In this document: one piece after another, positions 10,399-18,957 of the stretch | Layout of the letters: each line of letters begins with the position of its first letter | Numbering within the stretch: the first letter of the stretch is position 1 | Made by a program: the position numbers and the translations under genes | Notes under the pieces: generated by a model | Told to the model about the DNA's origin: nothing | What the model saw: the letters and a program-made list of their open reading frames with translations, nothing else | The model's database searches: none | Assembly (NCBI RefSeq): GCF_014207855.1 | Contig: NZ_JACHKZ010000003.1 | Location: 1 to 64,000 of the forward strand | Direction: 5' to 3' | Source: Comamonas odontotermitis | GTDB taxonomy: Bacteria; Pseudomonadota; Gammaproteobacteria; Burkholderiales; Burkholderiaceae_C | DNA length: 64,000 nucleotides

Positions 10399-11222
10399 AC
10401 GCCGCACCTGCCGTGATCTACCGCCATACCTGGTTTGACACCCTGGCCGCCTGGCTGCTGGCCCTGCTGTGGATACTGCCGCTAGCTTATGCGTTCTGGA
10501 CGGCCTTCCACCCCAGCGACTACGCCATCCGGTTTGATCTGACCGCCCCCTGGACCTTGCAGAACTTTCGCAACGCCTGGGAAGCGGCGCCTTTTGCGCG
10601 CTACTTTCTGAACACCACCTTGCTCGTCGCCATCATCCTGGCCGCGCAACTGGTGCTCTCCACCCTGGCGGCATTCGCCTTTGCGCGCTACCAGTTCCGC
10701 GGCAAGAACATTGCCTTTGCACTGGTGCTGGTGCAGCTGATGATCATGCCCGACATCCTGCTGGTGGAGAACTACCAGACCATGGCGCGGCTGGGTCTCG
10801 TCGATACCTTGTTTGCCATCGGCCTGCCGTACTTCGCTTCGGCCTTTGCCATCTTTTTGCTGCGGCAGACCTTCATGGGGATCCCCAAGGAACTGGACGA
10901 AGCCGCGCGCGTGGAAGGCGCAAGCACCCTGCAGATTCTGTGGCGCGTGTATGTGCCGCTGGCCAAGCCGGTGTATACGGCGTTTGCGCTGGTGTCCGTC
11001 AGCTTTCACTGGAACAACTTTCTCTGGCCGCTGATCATTACCAACAGCGTGGAGTCGCGCCCGCTGACCGTGGGGCTGCAGGTGTTCTCCAGTGTGGAGC
11101 AGGGCGTGGACTGGTCTACCATCACCGCCGCCACCTTGATGACTTCGGCGCCGCTCTTGGTGGGGTTCATCCTGTTCCAGCGGCAGTTTGTGCAGAGCTT
11201 CATGCGCGCAGGCATCAAATAG
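10395..11222 (+). CDS. ugpE: Glycerol-3-phosphate-type ABC importer permease E
   Basis: A 275-residue MalG/UgpE-type permease with six membrane segments and the EAA loop ELDEAARVEGASTLQILWRV. Its ATG overlaps the ugpA stop by 4 bp. It is the last recognisable importer gene. The VOC gene follows after 36 bp and may be co-transcribed. No ugpQ phosphodiesterase homologue is present downstream, unlike E. coli. Confidence 0.88.
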   Translation: MNAAPAVIYRHTWFDTLAAWLLALLWILPLAYAFWTAFHPSDYAIRFDLTAPWTLQNFRNAWEAAPFARYFLNTTLLVAIILAAQLVLSTLAAFAFARYQFRGKNIAFALVLVQLMIMPDILLVENYQTMARLGLVDTLFAIGLPYFASAFAIFLLRQTFMGIPKELDEAARVEGASTLQILWRVYVPLAKPVYTAFALVSVSFHWNNFLWPLIITNSVESRPLTVGLQVFSSVEQGVDWSTITAATLMTSAPLLVGFILFQRQFVQSFMRAGIK

Positions 11223-11258
11223 CCGGTTACAGTCAACGCATCTTACTGGGAGCAACCA

Positions 11259-11651
11259 ATGTCCGGACCTGCAGCAGCTGGCGTGCTGATCTACGCCAAG
11301 AACCTTGACCTGTTGGCGCAGTTTTACGCGCAAATCCTTGGTATGCGCGAGCTGCACCGCAGGGATGAGATCGTGGTGCTGCAATCGGCGCACCTGCAGC
11401 TGTTGATCCACGCCATTCCTGCGGCGATTGCCGCACAGGTGCATGTGTCCACGCCGCCTGCCAAGCGTGAGAATGTGGCGCTGAAATTTTTCGCCACCGT
11501 GGATTCCATGGCATCAGCCCGCGCCTTGGCCGCCCAGCTTGGCGGCCAGGTGTTTGACGACGAATGGCAGGGCCCCGGCTTTGTGGCCTGCAACGCCATG
11601 GACTGCGAGGGCAATGTGTTCCAGCTGCGCGCGCCTGCCGACGCCGTGTAG
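11259..11651 (+). CDS. VOC-superfamily (glyoxalase/bleomycin-resistance-like) protein
   Basis: A 130-residue protein with the vicinal-oxygen-chelate pattern: an N-terminal strand-helix (GVLIYAKNLDLLAQFYAQILGM) and a C-terminal strand ending GPGFVACNAMDCEGNVFQLR. The latter is the usual D-P-x-G-N-x-(F/I/V)-x-(L/I) end with C-E replacing D-P. The start is the ATG with GGGAG upstream. Such proteins bind metals and act as isomerases, dioxygenases or resistance factors. No specific substrate can be named. Confidence 0.8.
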   Translation: MSGPAAAGVLIYAKNLDLLAQFYAQILGMRELHRRDEIVVLQSAHLQLLIHAIPAAIAAQVHVSTPPAKRENVALKFFATVDSMASARALAAQLGGQVFDDEWQGPGFVACNAMDCEGNVFQLRAPADAV

Positions 11652-11734
11652 TACGGTTGCTTTCACATATTTTTATAGCATTTGGCGCTTGACGGATGGG
11701 CGCCTGGTCTTCATTCGACGAGGTATTGGGGCGC

Positions 11735-12574
11735 ATGCAGATACTGACCTGGAACGTGCAATGGTGCTGCGGGCTCGATGGCGTTGCCGACCCGGCGCGC
11801 ATCACACGCCACGCGCAGGGCATGGGCGATATCGACGTGCTGTGCCTGCAGGAGGTGGCAGTAGGCCACCCTGCCCTGGCAGGAGGGCCGGGCGATCAAG
11901 TGGCGCAGATCCAGGCTTTGCTGCCCGGCTGGCAGCTGTTTTTTGCCGCGACCACCGATGGCTTTGATGCGCAGGGCCAGCGCCGCAGCTTTGGCAATCT
12001 GGTGGCCACGCGCCTGGCGGTGGCCGAGGTGGCCCAGCACAGGCTGCCCTGGCTGGCAGAAGCTGGCGTGGTGAGCATGCCGCGCGGCTGCCTGGTGGTG
12101 ACGGTGCGCGATCCGCACCTGGGCCTGGTGCGGGTGATGACGACGCACCTCGAATACCACAGCGCCACGCAGCGCATGGCGCAGGTGCGGGCGCTGCAAG
12201 GCATCCATGCCGAGGCGCTGGCGCAGTGCGGCGAGCCGCCCGGCAGCGCGCCTGCTGCCACGCCCTACACCACACCGGTACACACACCACACGCCGTGCT
12301 GTGCGGTGATTTCAACATGGGCCCGCTTGATGCCGAATATGCAGCCCTGGTAGCGCCTGGGGCGGCTCCTCTGCACAACAGCTGGCAGGTGCTGCAGGGC
12401 GATGCGCCGCAGCCTGCCACCTTCTGCGTGTTCGACCGCACCTGGGGCCCGGCGCCGGTGGCCTGCGATTTTGCACTGGTCAGCGACAGCCTGCGCAGCC
12501 ATGTGCAGGGCTGGCGCAGCGACGGCGCCACGCAGCTGTCGGACCACCAGCCCGTGCTGCTGACCCTGGCCTGA
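11735..12574 (+). CDS. Endonuclease/exonuclease/phosphatase-fold hydrolase
   Basis: A 279-residue EEP-superfamily enzyme. Catalytic motifs appear in order: NVQW (metal-side asparagine), LCLQEV (metal-binding glutamate), TTHLEYHS (histidine), GDFNMG (general base pair D-N), CDFALVS and the C-terminal SDHQPVL (catalytic histidine). Family members hydrolyse phosphodiesters in nucleic acids, phospholipids or nucleotides. It starts the fold directly at MQILTWN, so the ATG at 11735 is preferred over an in-frame ATG 13 codons earlier. Cytoplasmic, as no signal is visible. Confidence 0.85.
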   Translation: MQILTWNVQWCCGLDGVADPARITRHAQGMGDIDVLCLQEVAVGHPALAGGPGDQVAQIQALLPGWQLFFAATTDGFDAQGQRRSFGNLVATRLAVAEVAQHRLPWLAEAGVVSMPRGCLVVTVRDPHLGLVRVMTTHLEYHSATQRMAQVRALQGIHAEALAQCGEPPGSAPAATPYTTPVHTPHAVLCGDFNMGPLDAEYAALVAPGAAPLHNSWQVLQGDAPQPATFCVFDRTWGPAPVACDFALVSDSLRSHVQGWRSDGATQLSDHQPVLLTLA

Positions 12575-12659
12575 CGCGGCGCGGCTTGAAAATACGGCAA
12601 TCGCCTTCAGTTGCAAGGCTGCAGCCTGCCCGTACGATGCAGGCCAAGGAGAACAGCCG

Positions 12660-13097
12660 ATGCCTGAAGACAGCCTGCACATTGTGTGCCCCCATTGCCA
12701 TACCACCAACCGCGTTCAGCGTGCGCAGCTGAGCGCGCACCTCGATTGCGGCAGCTGCCACCAGCCGCTTTTTATCGGCGAGCCGGTGCAGCTTGATGCG
12801 GAGAGCTTTGCCCGGCAGGTGGGGCGCAACCAGATTCCGGTTGTAGTGGATTTCTGGGCGCCCTGGTGCGGGCCCTGCCGCCAGATGGCACCCGGCTTTG
12901 CCCAAGCCGCCAAGCAGCTGGAGCCCTATGTGCGCTTTGCCAAGCTCGATACCGAAGCCTACCCGCATGTGGCCCAGCCGTTCAACATCCGCAGCATTCC
13001 GACCATGGTGGTGTTCAAGGGTGGCGATGAGGTGCAGCGCATCTCGGGCGCTCTGCCGCCGGGCGATATCGTGCGCTGGGTGCAGTCGGTGGTGTGA
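12660..13097 (+). CDS. trxC: Thioredoxin 2
   Basis: A 145-residue thioredoxin with the extra N-terminal zinc module that defines TrxC: CPHC at about 11-14 and CGSC at about 31-34. The redox site WCGPC lies in VDFWAPWCGPCRQ, and the cis-proline segment is RSIPTMVVF. TrxC reduces disulfides in the cytoplasm and is often oxidative-stress responsive. AAGGAG precedes the ATG. It converges on the phosphatase gene across a shared terminator. Confidence 0.93.
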   Translation: MPEDSLHIVCPHCHTTNRVQRAQLSAHLDCGSCHQPLFIGEPVQLDAESFARQVGRNQIPVVVDFWAPWCGPCRQMAPGFAQAAKQLEPYVRFAKLDTEAYPHVAQPFNIRSIPTMVVFKGGDEVQRISGALPPGDIVRWVQSVV

Positions 13098-13171
13098 CGC
13101 GCTTTCGGCGGTCGCACCGCCGGTGCACAGGGCGCGAGCCAACGGCTTTCACCCCATCCCGATCAAAAGGA

Positions 13172-13201
13172 AAAAGGGCCATCCGAAGATGGCCCTTTTG
13201 G
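13172..13201. terminator. Bidirectional terminator between trxC and phoX
   Basis: An 11-bp perfect stem, AAAAGGGCCAT / ATGGCCCTTTT, with a short loop. It has A-tract and T-tract ends on either side, so it can terminate the convergent genes from both directions. Confidence 0.8.
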
Positions 13202-13230
13202 CGTTCCAGCGCGGCTGGCAGATCGTGGGG

Positions 13231-15183
13231 TTACAGCTTGATGCCTTGTGGCGCGCCGGTCAGGTAGCCCACGGCGGCACCGAACTTGTTCTTGTAGTTG
13301 GCCTTGATCAGCGGATCGAGCTTTTCCTTGACCACGTTGTGGATGGCGCCCCAGTCACCAGCGTGCTGGAAGTTGCTCATGATGTAGGTCCAGCCGTTGA
13401 TCTCGTCCACCGCATGCAGGCCGGTGGATTCGCCGCCCGCAGGGATCGACATGATGCGCGAGAGCTGCTTGGTGTCGACGTTGTAGGCCCACAGGAAGTT
13501 GTTCACGTGCTGGCCGCTGTCTTCACCGATGAAGAGGGTGCGCATCTTCTCCGAGAACTTGAGGTTGTCGGGGTTGCAGATCTTGTTGGGGTTGCCGGTG
13601 TTGCCCAGCGCGTCGGCGGCAATGTCTTCGCCAGCCAGCAGGGCCTTGGTGTCGATGGGCATCCACTCGCTGTCGATGGCAGCGCCACTGGTGTCCTTCT
13701 GGCCGCCGCGCAGGTTCAGCGCCATCACGGCACCGGCCTTCAAGGTTTTGGGGATGGAGACGCCGTTGCCTGGCACGTTGGCGGCATCACCTGCCACCAT
13801 GGATTTTTCGCAGTTCTGCAGCGCAGAGTAGGCGATCTTGTCCTTGGCGTTGACGGTGGTGCCTTCCATCTTGGTGAAGCCCATGCTGGCGCCCTTGTAG
13901 GCGGCGTAGCGGTGGGTTTCGAGGAAGGCGGCGGCCTTGTCCATGCCGGGGTTGATCTTGATCCACTCGGTCTTGCCGTTGGCAACGATCTTGGTGAAGC
14001 TGGCGTCTTGCGGGTCCTTGCTCGCCACAGACATAATGTCGGTGGGCTTGAGCGTGTTTGCCAGGTTTTCGATTTCAGCGCTGGTGGCCGAGCCGAGCTT
14101 GATCCAGGTGAGGCCTGCAGCGCTGCCGGAGGCGGGGTCGATGGAGAAGCCAGCGCCCACCTTGGCGGCGTACAGCGAGCCGGAGGACAGGTCCTTGGCC
14201 TTGTCGGCCACGAACACGAAGTAGGCGCTGTTGGTGGCATCGTCGCCCATCAGTGCGGTGCGCGCGTCGGGCATCACCTGCACGAGCTCGTGCGAGATGC
14301 GGCCCATGCAGAAGTGCTTCTTGATCGAAGCGGTGCCGTCCTTGTTTACCGTCACCTCGGGCATGTGGCCGTAGTGGTAGGGGTTGGCCTTGGTTTCGTC
14401 GCCATACAGGTTCTTGCTGTAGGCCTTGAATTGCGCGTTGCTGGCGGCCGTGAACGCATCGGGCTCATATTCTTCGCTGGAGAGATGAGTGCCCCAGGGC
14501 GAAAGGCTCGCGCCGCAGGTGATCCACAGGCCGTGTACCTTGGAGGTGTCCACGTTGTGGTACTTCACCAGGCTCAGCTTGCCGCTGTCCTGGTCCTGAT
14601 CGAGCGTCAGCACGGCGATGGGCGATGGCAGCTTGCCATACATGTCGGTCTTGCCATCCTGCGCCCAGGTGGTGTATTCGAACTGCACCACGGCGAACAC
14701 GGGCTTGCCCTTGACGCCATCGACCTTGGCATCAGGCACGGTCAACAGGGAGGTGCCATCTGGCGAGTCGGAGAAGAACTGGCGTTCGCTGCCAGCCACC
14801 GTGGTGTCGGTGATGGGCTTGTTGTTGATGTCCACATAGCCGCCCGCCAGGATCTTGCCGCCCTTGCCGTCGGAGACCATGTCGCCGGTCACGAAGAACG
14901 GCTGGTAGGCCAGCTTGACTTCGCGGGTGCTGTTGTCGGCGTAGAGGATGCTCATCGCCGCGTTGGTGGTGGTGGTGGCCATGGCAGCAGGCACCGCCAG
15001 GGTAGGCGCCGCCATGCTGACGAAGCTGACAGACTTGAATGGCGCGGAGGGCGTGTCGTCATCGCCACCGCCGCCGCAGGCGGTCAGCAGACCGGCTGCC
15101 GACAGCGAGCCGGAGAGCGGCAGCAGGGGCGCACCGCCCAATAGTTGCAAGAGACGACGACGCGATGTCAACACTGCGCTCAT
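13231..15183 (-). CDS. phoX: PhoX-family (DUF839) Tat-exported alkaline phosphatase
   Basis: A 650-residue protein of the PhoX/DUF839 family. The start is the ATG at 15183, with GGAG upstream, which places the twin-arginine motif SRRRLLQ at residues 7-13, followed by a hydrophobic stretch and a lipobox-like LLTACGGGG near residue 36. It may therefore be a Tat-exported lipoprotein. The body shows the family layout: an N-terminal beta-propeller and GLWITCGASLSPWGTHLSSEEYE, whose Cys and Glu residues match the PhoX Ca/Fe cofactor cysteine and ligands. DNLKFSEKMRTLFIGEDSG follows near the end. PhoX releases phosphate from phosphomonoesters in the periplasm under phosphate limitation. Tandem PHO boxes upstream agree with this. 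Confidence 0.88.
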   Translation of the reverse strand: MSAVLTSRRRLLQLLGGAPLLPLSGSLSAAGLLTACGGGGDDDTPSAPFKSVSFVSMAAPTLAVPAAMATTTTNAAMSILYADNSTREVKLAYQPFFVTGDMVSDGKGGKILAGGYVDINNKPITDTTVAGSERQFFSDSPDGTSLLTVPDAKVDGVKGKPVFAVVQFEYTTWAQDGKTDMYGKLPSPIAVLTLDQDQDSGKLSLVKYHNVDTSKVHGLWITCGASLSPWGTHLSSEEYEPDAFTAASNAQFKAYSKNLYGDETKANPYHYGHMPEVTVNKDGTASIKKHFCMGRISHELVQVMPDARTALMGDDATNSAYFVFVADKAKDLSSGSLYAAKVGAGFSIDPASGSAAGLTWIKLGSATSAEIENLANTLKPTDIMSVASKDPQDASFTKIVANGKTEWIKINPGMDKAAAFLETHRYAAYKGASMGFTKMEGTTVNAKDKIAYSALQNCEKSMVAGDAANVPGNGVSIPKTLKAGAVMALNLRGGQKDTSGAAIDSEWMPIDTKALLAGEDIAADALGNTGNPNKICNPDNLKFSEKMRTLFIGEDSGQHVNNFLWAYNVDTKQLSRIMSIPAGGESTGLHAVDEINGWTYIMSNFQHAGDWGAIHNVVKEKLDPLIKANYKNKFGAAVGYLTGAPQGIKL

Positions 15184-15269
15184 AACGGTAACTCCGTGGG
15201 ATTTGTGGTGTATTGGAAAGTCCACAGAGGCCCCAACAACCGGGGCAATGTTCTCTGTGACGCGCACCG

Positions 15270-15325
15270 AGTATCCGGCCACAAAATGGCAGCTTCATGA
15301 CAGTTGCATAACGCTTTGATGACGG
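15270..15325 (-). promoter_or_regulatory. Tandem PHO boxes and -10 element of phoX
   Basis: Read on the minus strand there are four 7-bp units with an exact 11-bp period: CCGTCAT (15325-15319), GCGTTAT (15314-15308), CTGTCAT (15303-15297) and CTGCCAT (15292-15286). The third matches the PhoB half-site CTGTCAT fully. Ten bases after the last unit is GATACT, a plausible -10, which is the spacing of classic Pho promoters. I infer direct PhoB activation of phoX. Confidence 0.8.
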
Positions 15326-15370
15326 TGGAGGAGCGCCGCCCAACGCAGGAGTGGCGCGCCTTGGCGGGGG

Positions 15371-15397
15371 ATTGGAGGGGTATTGGAGGGGTATTGG
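15371..15397. repeat. 11-bp tandem repeat (attggaggggt), 2.5 copies
   Basis: Copies start at 15371 and 15382, with a partial copy at 15393. The 11-bp period equals one helical turn, as in regulator-binding arrays. It lies about 75 bp upstream of the PHO boxes of phoX and about 115 bp upstream of the candidate prkA promoter. It may simply be a slippage repeat. Confidence 0.6.
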
Positions 15398-15510
15398 CGC
15401 GCACGAATCCGAAGGGGTGCGGGCGTCTTTTTCAGGCCCAAAGCGGGTGGTGGCGCTGGAATCAGAAATACTGCCCCCATTGCGGACATCCGTGTGTAGG
15501 ACAGGTGGAC

Positions 15511-15539
15511 TGGTCAAAGCTCGTGTAAGGTGCTACAAC
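15511..15539 (+). promoter_or_regulatory. Candidate prkA promoter
   Basis: TGGTCA (15511) and TACAAC (15534) are separated by exactly 17 bp, with TGC just before the -10, as in extended -10 promoters. Each hexamer matches four of six consensus bases. Initiation near 15546 would place the miniature element inside the leader of prkA. The YeaG operon is sigma-S or nitrogen regulated in enterobacteria; I found no clear sigma-54 site here. Confidence 0.35.
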
Positions 15540-15559
15540 CAAGTCACGATAACGAATGC

Positions 15560-15657
15560 CTAGGGAGGCTCTGCAAAACCCTCTCCAGATGAGATGGATG
15601 CGGATCGCCCGAGACCGTGGTCAGACCACGGCAGGGAGTTTTGCAGAGGGTCCCTAG
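15560..15657. mobile_element. MITE-like miniature inverted-repeat element with CTAG flanks
   Basis: A 90-bp unit (15564-15653) lies between two direct CTAG tetranucleotides that look like a target duplication. Its ends are imperfect inverted repeats: GGAGGCTCTGCAAAACCCTC on the left and, read from the other side, GGACCCTCTGCAAAACTCCC, with an 11-bp identical core CTCTGCAAAAC. It encodes no transposase. Inside is a near-perfect dyad, CCGTGGTC-A-GACCACGG. The ends resemble those of IS5-superfamily elements that duplicate CTAG/TA-type targets, but I cannot name the parent element. Confidence 0.7.
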
Positions 15658-15704
15658 CAACTTTGCGGCATGGTCAGCCCCTTTGGTGCCGCCACGGAGG
15701 TCGT

Positions 15705-17627
15705 ATGGATGTCATCAGCAACTCTGCCGCCCGCTATGTGCGCCTGCGCGAAGAGGAAATGTCGCTCGACGAGTTTCTTGTTCTGTGCCAGCGCGACCCC
15801 ATGGTCTACGAGGGGGCTGCGCACCGCATGCTGGCCGCCATCGGCGAGCCGGAGATGATAGATACCCGCAATGATCCGCACCTCTCGCGCCTGTTCGCCA
15901 ACAAGGTGATCCGCCGTTACCCTGCGTTTGCAGAGTTCTACGGCATGGAAGACTCCATCGAGCAGGTGGTGAGCTTCTTCCGCCACGCCGCCCAGGGCCT
16001 GGAAGAGCGCAAGCAGATTCTCTACCTGCTGGGCCCCGTGGGGGGCGGCAAGAGCTCCATCGCCGAGCGCCTGAAGTACCTGATGCAGAAGGTGCCGTTC
16101 TACGCGCTCAAGGGCTCGCCCGTGAACGAATCGCCGCTGGGTCTGTTCGATCCGATGGAGGATGGCCCGGTGCTTGAGGAGCAGTTTGGCATTCCGCGCC
16201 GCTGCCTGAGCCATGTGCTCTCGCCCTGGGCCGTCAAGCGCCTGGAGGAATACGGCGGCGATATCCGCCAGTTCCGTGTCGTCAAACGCTACCCCAGCAT
16301 TTCGCGGCAGGTGGCCATTGCCAAGACCGAGCCGGGCGACGAGAACAACCAGGATATATCGAGCCTTGTGGGCAAGGTCGACATTCGCAAGCTGGAGAAC
16401 TTTGCCCAGGACGACACCGATGCCTACAGCTACTCGGGCGGTCTGTGCCTGGCCAACCAGGGCCTGCTGGAGTTCGTCGAGATGTTCAAGGCGCCCATCA
16501 AGGTGCTGCATCCGCTGCTCACGGCCACCCAGGAGAGTAATTACAAGGGCACCGAAGGCTTTGGCGCCATTCCCTTTGATGGCCTGGTGCTGGCCCACAG
16601 CAACGAGAGCGAGTGGAAGGCTTTCCGCAACAACCGCAACAACGAGGCTTTTCTTGACCGTGTCTACATCGTCAAGGTGCCGTATTGCCTGCGCGTGTCG
16701 GAGGAAGTGCGCATCTACGAAAAGCTCATCCGCGAATCCTCGCTGGCCAGCGCCATCTGCGCGCCCGGCACGCTCAAGATGATGGCGCAGTTTGCGGTGC
16801 TCACGCGGCTGAAGGAGCCCGAGAACTCCAGCATCTTCAGCAAGATGCAGGTCTACGACGGCGAGAGCCTCAAGGACACCGACCCGCGCGCCAAGAGCTA
16901 CCAGGAGTACCGTGACTACGCAGGGGTGGACGAGGGCATGTCGGGTATCTCCACACGCTTTGCCTTCAAGATTCTGTCCAAGGTGTTCAACTACGACAGT
17001 ACCGAGGTGGCGGCCAACCCGGTGCATCTGATGTATGTGCTGGAGCAGCAGATCGAGCGCGAGCAGTTCCCTGCCGAGCTGGAGACCCGCTACACCAGCT
17101 ACATCAAGGAATACCTGTCGCCGCACTACGCCGAGTTCATCGGCAAGGAAATCCAGACCGCCTATCTGGAAAGCTACAGCGAGTACGGCCAGAATATCTT
17201 TGACCGCTACGTCACCTACGCCGACTACTGGATCCAGGACAGCGAGTACCGCGACACCGACACCGGCGAGGTGTTCGACCGCAATGCGCTCAACGCCGAG
17301 CTGGAGAAGGTGGAAAAGCCCGCGGGCATCGCCAATGCGAAGGATTTCCGCAATGAGATCGTCAACTTCGTGCTGCGCGCGCGTGCCAACAACCAGGGCA
17401 AGAACCCGAGCTGGACCAGCTACGAAAAGCTGCGCCTGGTGATCGAGAAGAAGATGTTCTCCAACACCGAGGAGCTGCTGCCCGTCATCAGCTTCAACGC
17501 CAAGGCCAGTGCCGAGGATGCGCGCAAGCACGAAGACTTTGTCACCCGCATGGAAGCCAAAGGCTACACGCCCAAGCAGGTGCGCCTGCTGTGCGAGTGG
17601 TACCTGCGCGTGCGCAAGAGCAGCTGA
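15705..17627 (+). CDS. prkA: PrkA/YeaG-type serine protein kinase
   Basis: A 640-residue protein, the normal length for PrkA/YeaG. An AAA-type ATPase core carries Walker A GPVGGGKSS near 110-118, and a C-terminal kinase-like PrkA domain follows (about 400-640). The ATG at 15705 has CGGAGG upstream and gives the family-typical N-terminus rich in Arg and Glu (YVRLREEEMSLDEFL). Longer in-frame starts fall inside the miniature element and are rejected. In enterobacteria and Pseudomonas these proteins form a stress and nutrient-limitation response with YeaH and SpoVR homologues, the same trio found here in order. Confidence 0.95.
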   Translation: MDVISNSAARYVRLREEEMSLDEFLVLCQRDPMVYEGAAHRMLAAIGEPEMIDTRNDPHLSRLFANKVIRRYPAFAEFYGMEDSIEQVVSFFRHAAQGLEERKQILYLLGPVGGGKSSIAERLKYLMQKVPFYALKGSPVNESPLGLFDPMEDGPVLEEQFGIPRRCLSHVLSPWAVKRLEEYGGDIRQFRVVKRYPSISRQVAIAKTEPGDENNQDISSLVGKVDIRKLENFAQDDTDAYSYSGGLCLANQGLLEFVEMFKAPIKVLHPLLTATQESNYKGTEGFGAIPFDGLVLAHSNESEWKAFRNNRNNEAFLDRVYIVKVPYCLRVSEEVRIYEKLIRESSLASAICAPGTLKMMAQFAVLTRLKEPENSSIFSKMQVYDGESLKDTDPRAKSYQEYRDYAGVDEGMSGISTRFAFKILSKVFNYDSTEVAANPVHLMYVLEQQIEREQFPAELETRYTSYIKEYLSPHYAEFIGKEIQTAYLESYSEYGQNIFDRYVTYADYWIQDSEYRDTDTGEVFDRNALNAELEKVEKPAGIANAKDFRNEIVNFVLRARANNQGKNPSWTSYEKLRLVIEKKMFSNTEELLPVISFNAKASAEDARKHEDFVTRMEAKGYTPKQVRLLCEWYLRVRKSS

Positions 17628-17688
17628 GGCAGCGGGAACGGCGCGCCGGTACCGAACGCGCCGGGCCGACCATGCATGGGGGGCATAG

Positions 17689-18957
17689 ATGGCATTGCAA
17701 ATCATCGACCGCAGGCTCGCAGGCAAGAACAAGTCGGTGGGCAACCGCGAGCGCTTTGTGCGCCGCTACAAGGAGCAGATCGCCGAGGCGGTGCGCCGCG
17801 CTGTCTCCAAGCGCGACATTCGCCACATCGAGCAGGCCGAGAACATCACCATCCCGCGCAAGGACATCCGCGAACCCGTCTTTCACCACGGCCCAGGCGG
17901 CGTGCGCGATACCGTGCACCCGGGCAATACCGAGCATGTGCGGGGCGACCGCATTGCCCGGCCCCAGGGGGGAGGCGGCGGCCAGGGCTCGCAGGCCAGC
18001 GACAGCGGGGAGGGCGAAGACGACTTCACCTTCACCCTGACCAAGGAAGAGTTCATGGAACTGTTCTTTGAAGACCTGGCTCTGCCGCGCCTGCTGCGCA
18101 CCCACATTGCCAGCACGCTGCAGTACAAGACGCGCCGCGCCGGCTACAGCCACGACGGTACGCCGCACAATCTGGCGGTGCTGCGCACCATGCGCGGCGC
18201 GCTGGGTCGGCGCATTGCCCTCACCAAGGCGCCGCACCGCGAGCTCAAGGCGCTTGAAGATGAGCTGGCGGCTCTGCTGGCGCAGGATGATGGCACGAGC
18301 GAGGCCGTGGCCGAGCTGCAGCAGCGCATCGCCGGGCTGCAGGCGCGCATGGGCAAGGTAGCGTTTCTCGATCCGCTGGACCTGCGCTTTCGCAGCCGCA
18401 CCAAGGTGCCCGAGCCCAGCAGCCAGGCGGTGATGTTCTGCGTGATGGACGTGTCGGGCTCGATGGACCAGGCGCGCAAGGATCTGGCCAAGCGCTTCTT
18501 CATCCTTCTGTACCTGTTTCTCACGCGCCACTACGAGAAGATCGACATCGTCTTCATCCGCCACCACACGCAGGCTGCCGAGGTGGGCGAGGACGAGTTC
18601 TTCCATTCCACCGAAAGCGGCGGCACCGTGGTCAGCAGCGCGCTGGTGCTGCTCGACCAGATCATCCGCACGCGCTACCCCGTGGCCGACTGGAACATCT
18701 ACGTGGCCCAGGCCAGCGATGGCGACAACTTTGGCGACGATGGCGGCAACTGCCGCAACCTGTTGGCCGAGAAGATTCTGCCGCTGGTGCGCTACTTTGC
18801 GTATGTGCAGGTGGTGCAGGAGGAGCAGAGCCTGTGGGAAGAGTACAGCCAGCTCTTGCCGCTGTTCCCGCACTTCGCCATGCGCAAGGTGTCGGAGCCG
18901 GGCGATATTTACCCCGTATTTCGTGATCTGTTCAAGAAGGAGGGGGTGACGGTATGA
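17689..18957 (+). CDS. yeaH: YeaH/YhbH family (DUF444) protein with VWA-like domain
   Basis: A 422-residue DUF444 protein. The N-terminus is basic (IIDRRLAGKNKSVGNRERFVRRY). After a low-complexity Gly/Gln linker at about 92-107, the C-terminal half has a von Willebrand A-like domain with a MIDAS-type motif D254-V-S256-G-S258 (CVMDVSGSMDQ). It lies 61 bp after prkA and its stop overlaps the spoVR start as ATGA. YeaH is the usual partner of the YeaG kinase. The molecular function is unsettled. Confidence 0.94.
   Translation: MALQIIDRRLAGKNKSVGNRERFVRRYKEQIAEAVRRAVSKRDIRHIEQAENITIPRKDIREPVFHHGPGGVRDTVHPGNTEHVRGDRIARPQGGGGGQGSQASDSGEGEDDFTFTLTKEEFMELFFEDLALPRLLRTHIASTLQYKTRRAGYSHDGTPHNLAVLRTMRGALGRRIALTKAPHRELKALEDELAALLAQDDGTSEAVAELQQRIAGLQARMGKVAFLDPLDLRFRSRTKVPEPSSQAVMFCVMDVSGSMDQARKDLAKRFFILLYLFLTRHYEKIDIVFIRHHTQAAEVGEDEFFHSTESGGTVVSSALVLLDQIIRTRYPVADWNIYVAQASDGDNFGDDGGNCRNLLAEKILPLVRYFAYVQVVQEEQSLWEEYSQLLPLFPHFAMRKVSEPGDIYPVFRDLFKKEGVTV

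Larger units (their letters stand above)
15184..15704. other. Divergent phoX-prkA intergenic region
   Basis: No gene is supported in these 521 bases. Going from phoX to prkA, the region holds a minus-strand promoter with tandem PHO boxes, an 11-bp tandem repeat, a candidate prkA promoter and a 90-bp miniature inverted-repeat element. These are listed separately. Short frames within it have no family features. Confidence 0.7.

Noticed and set aside
12898..15144. Long plus-strand open frame opposite phoX
   Set aside because: It is the mirror of the phoX gene in a GC-rich genome, has no family motifs, and phoX has a Tat signal, a ribosome-binding site and a promoter.
15371..15397. CRISPR-like short repeats
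   Set aside because: The repeats are directly adjacent 11-bp units without spacers, and no cas genes are present.
15654..17744. Long minus-strand open frame opposite prkA
   Set aside because: prkA shows kinase and Walker motifs and normal length; the antisense product is hydrophobic low-complexity text.
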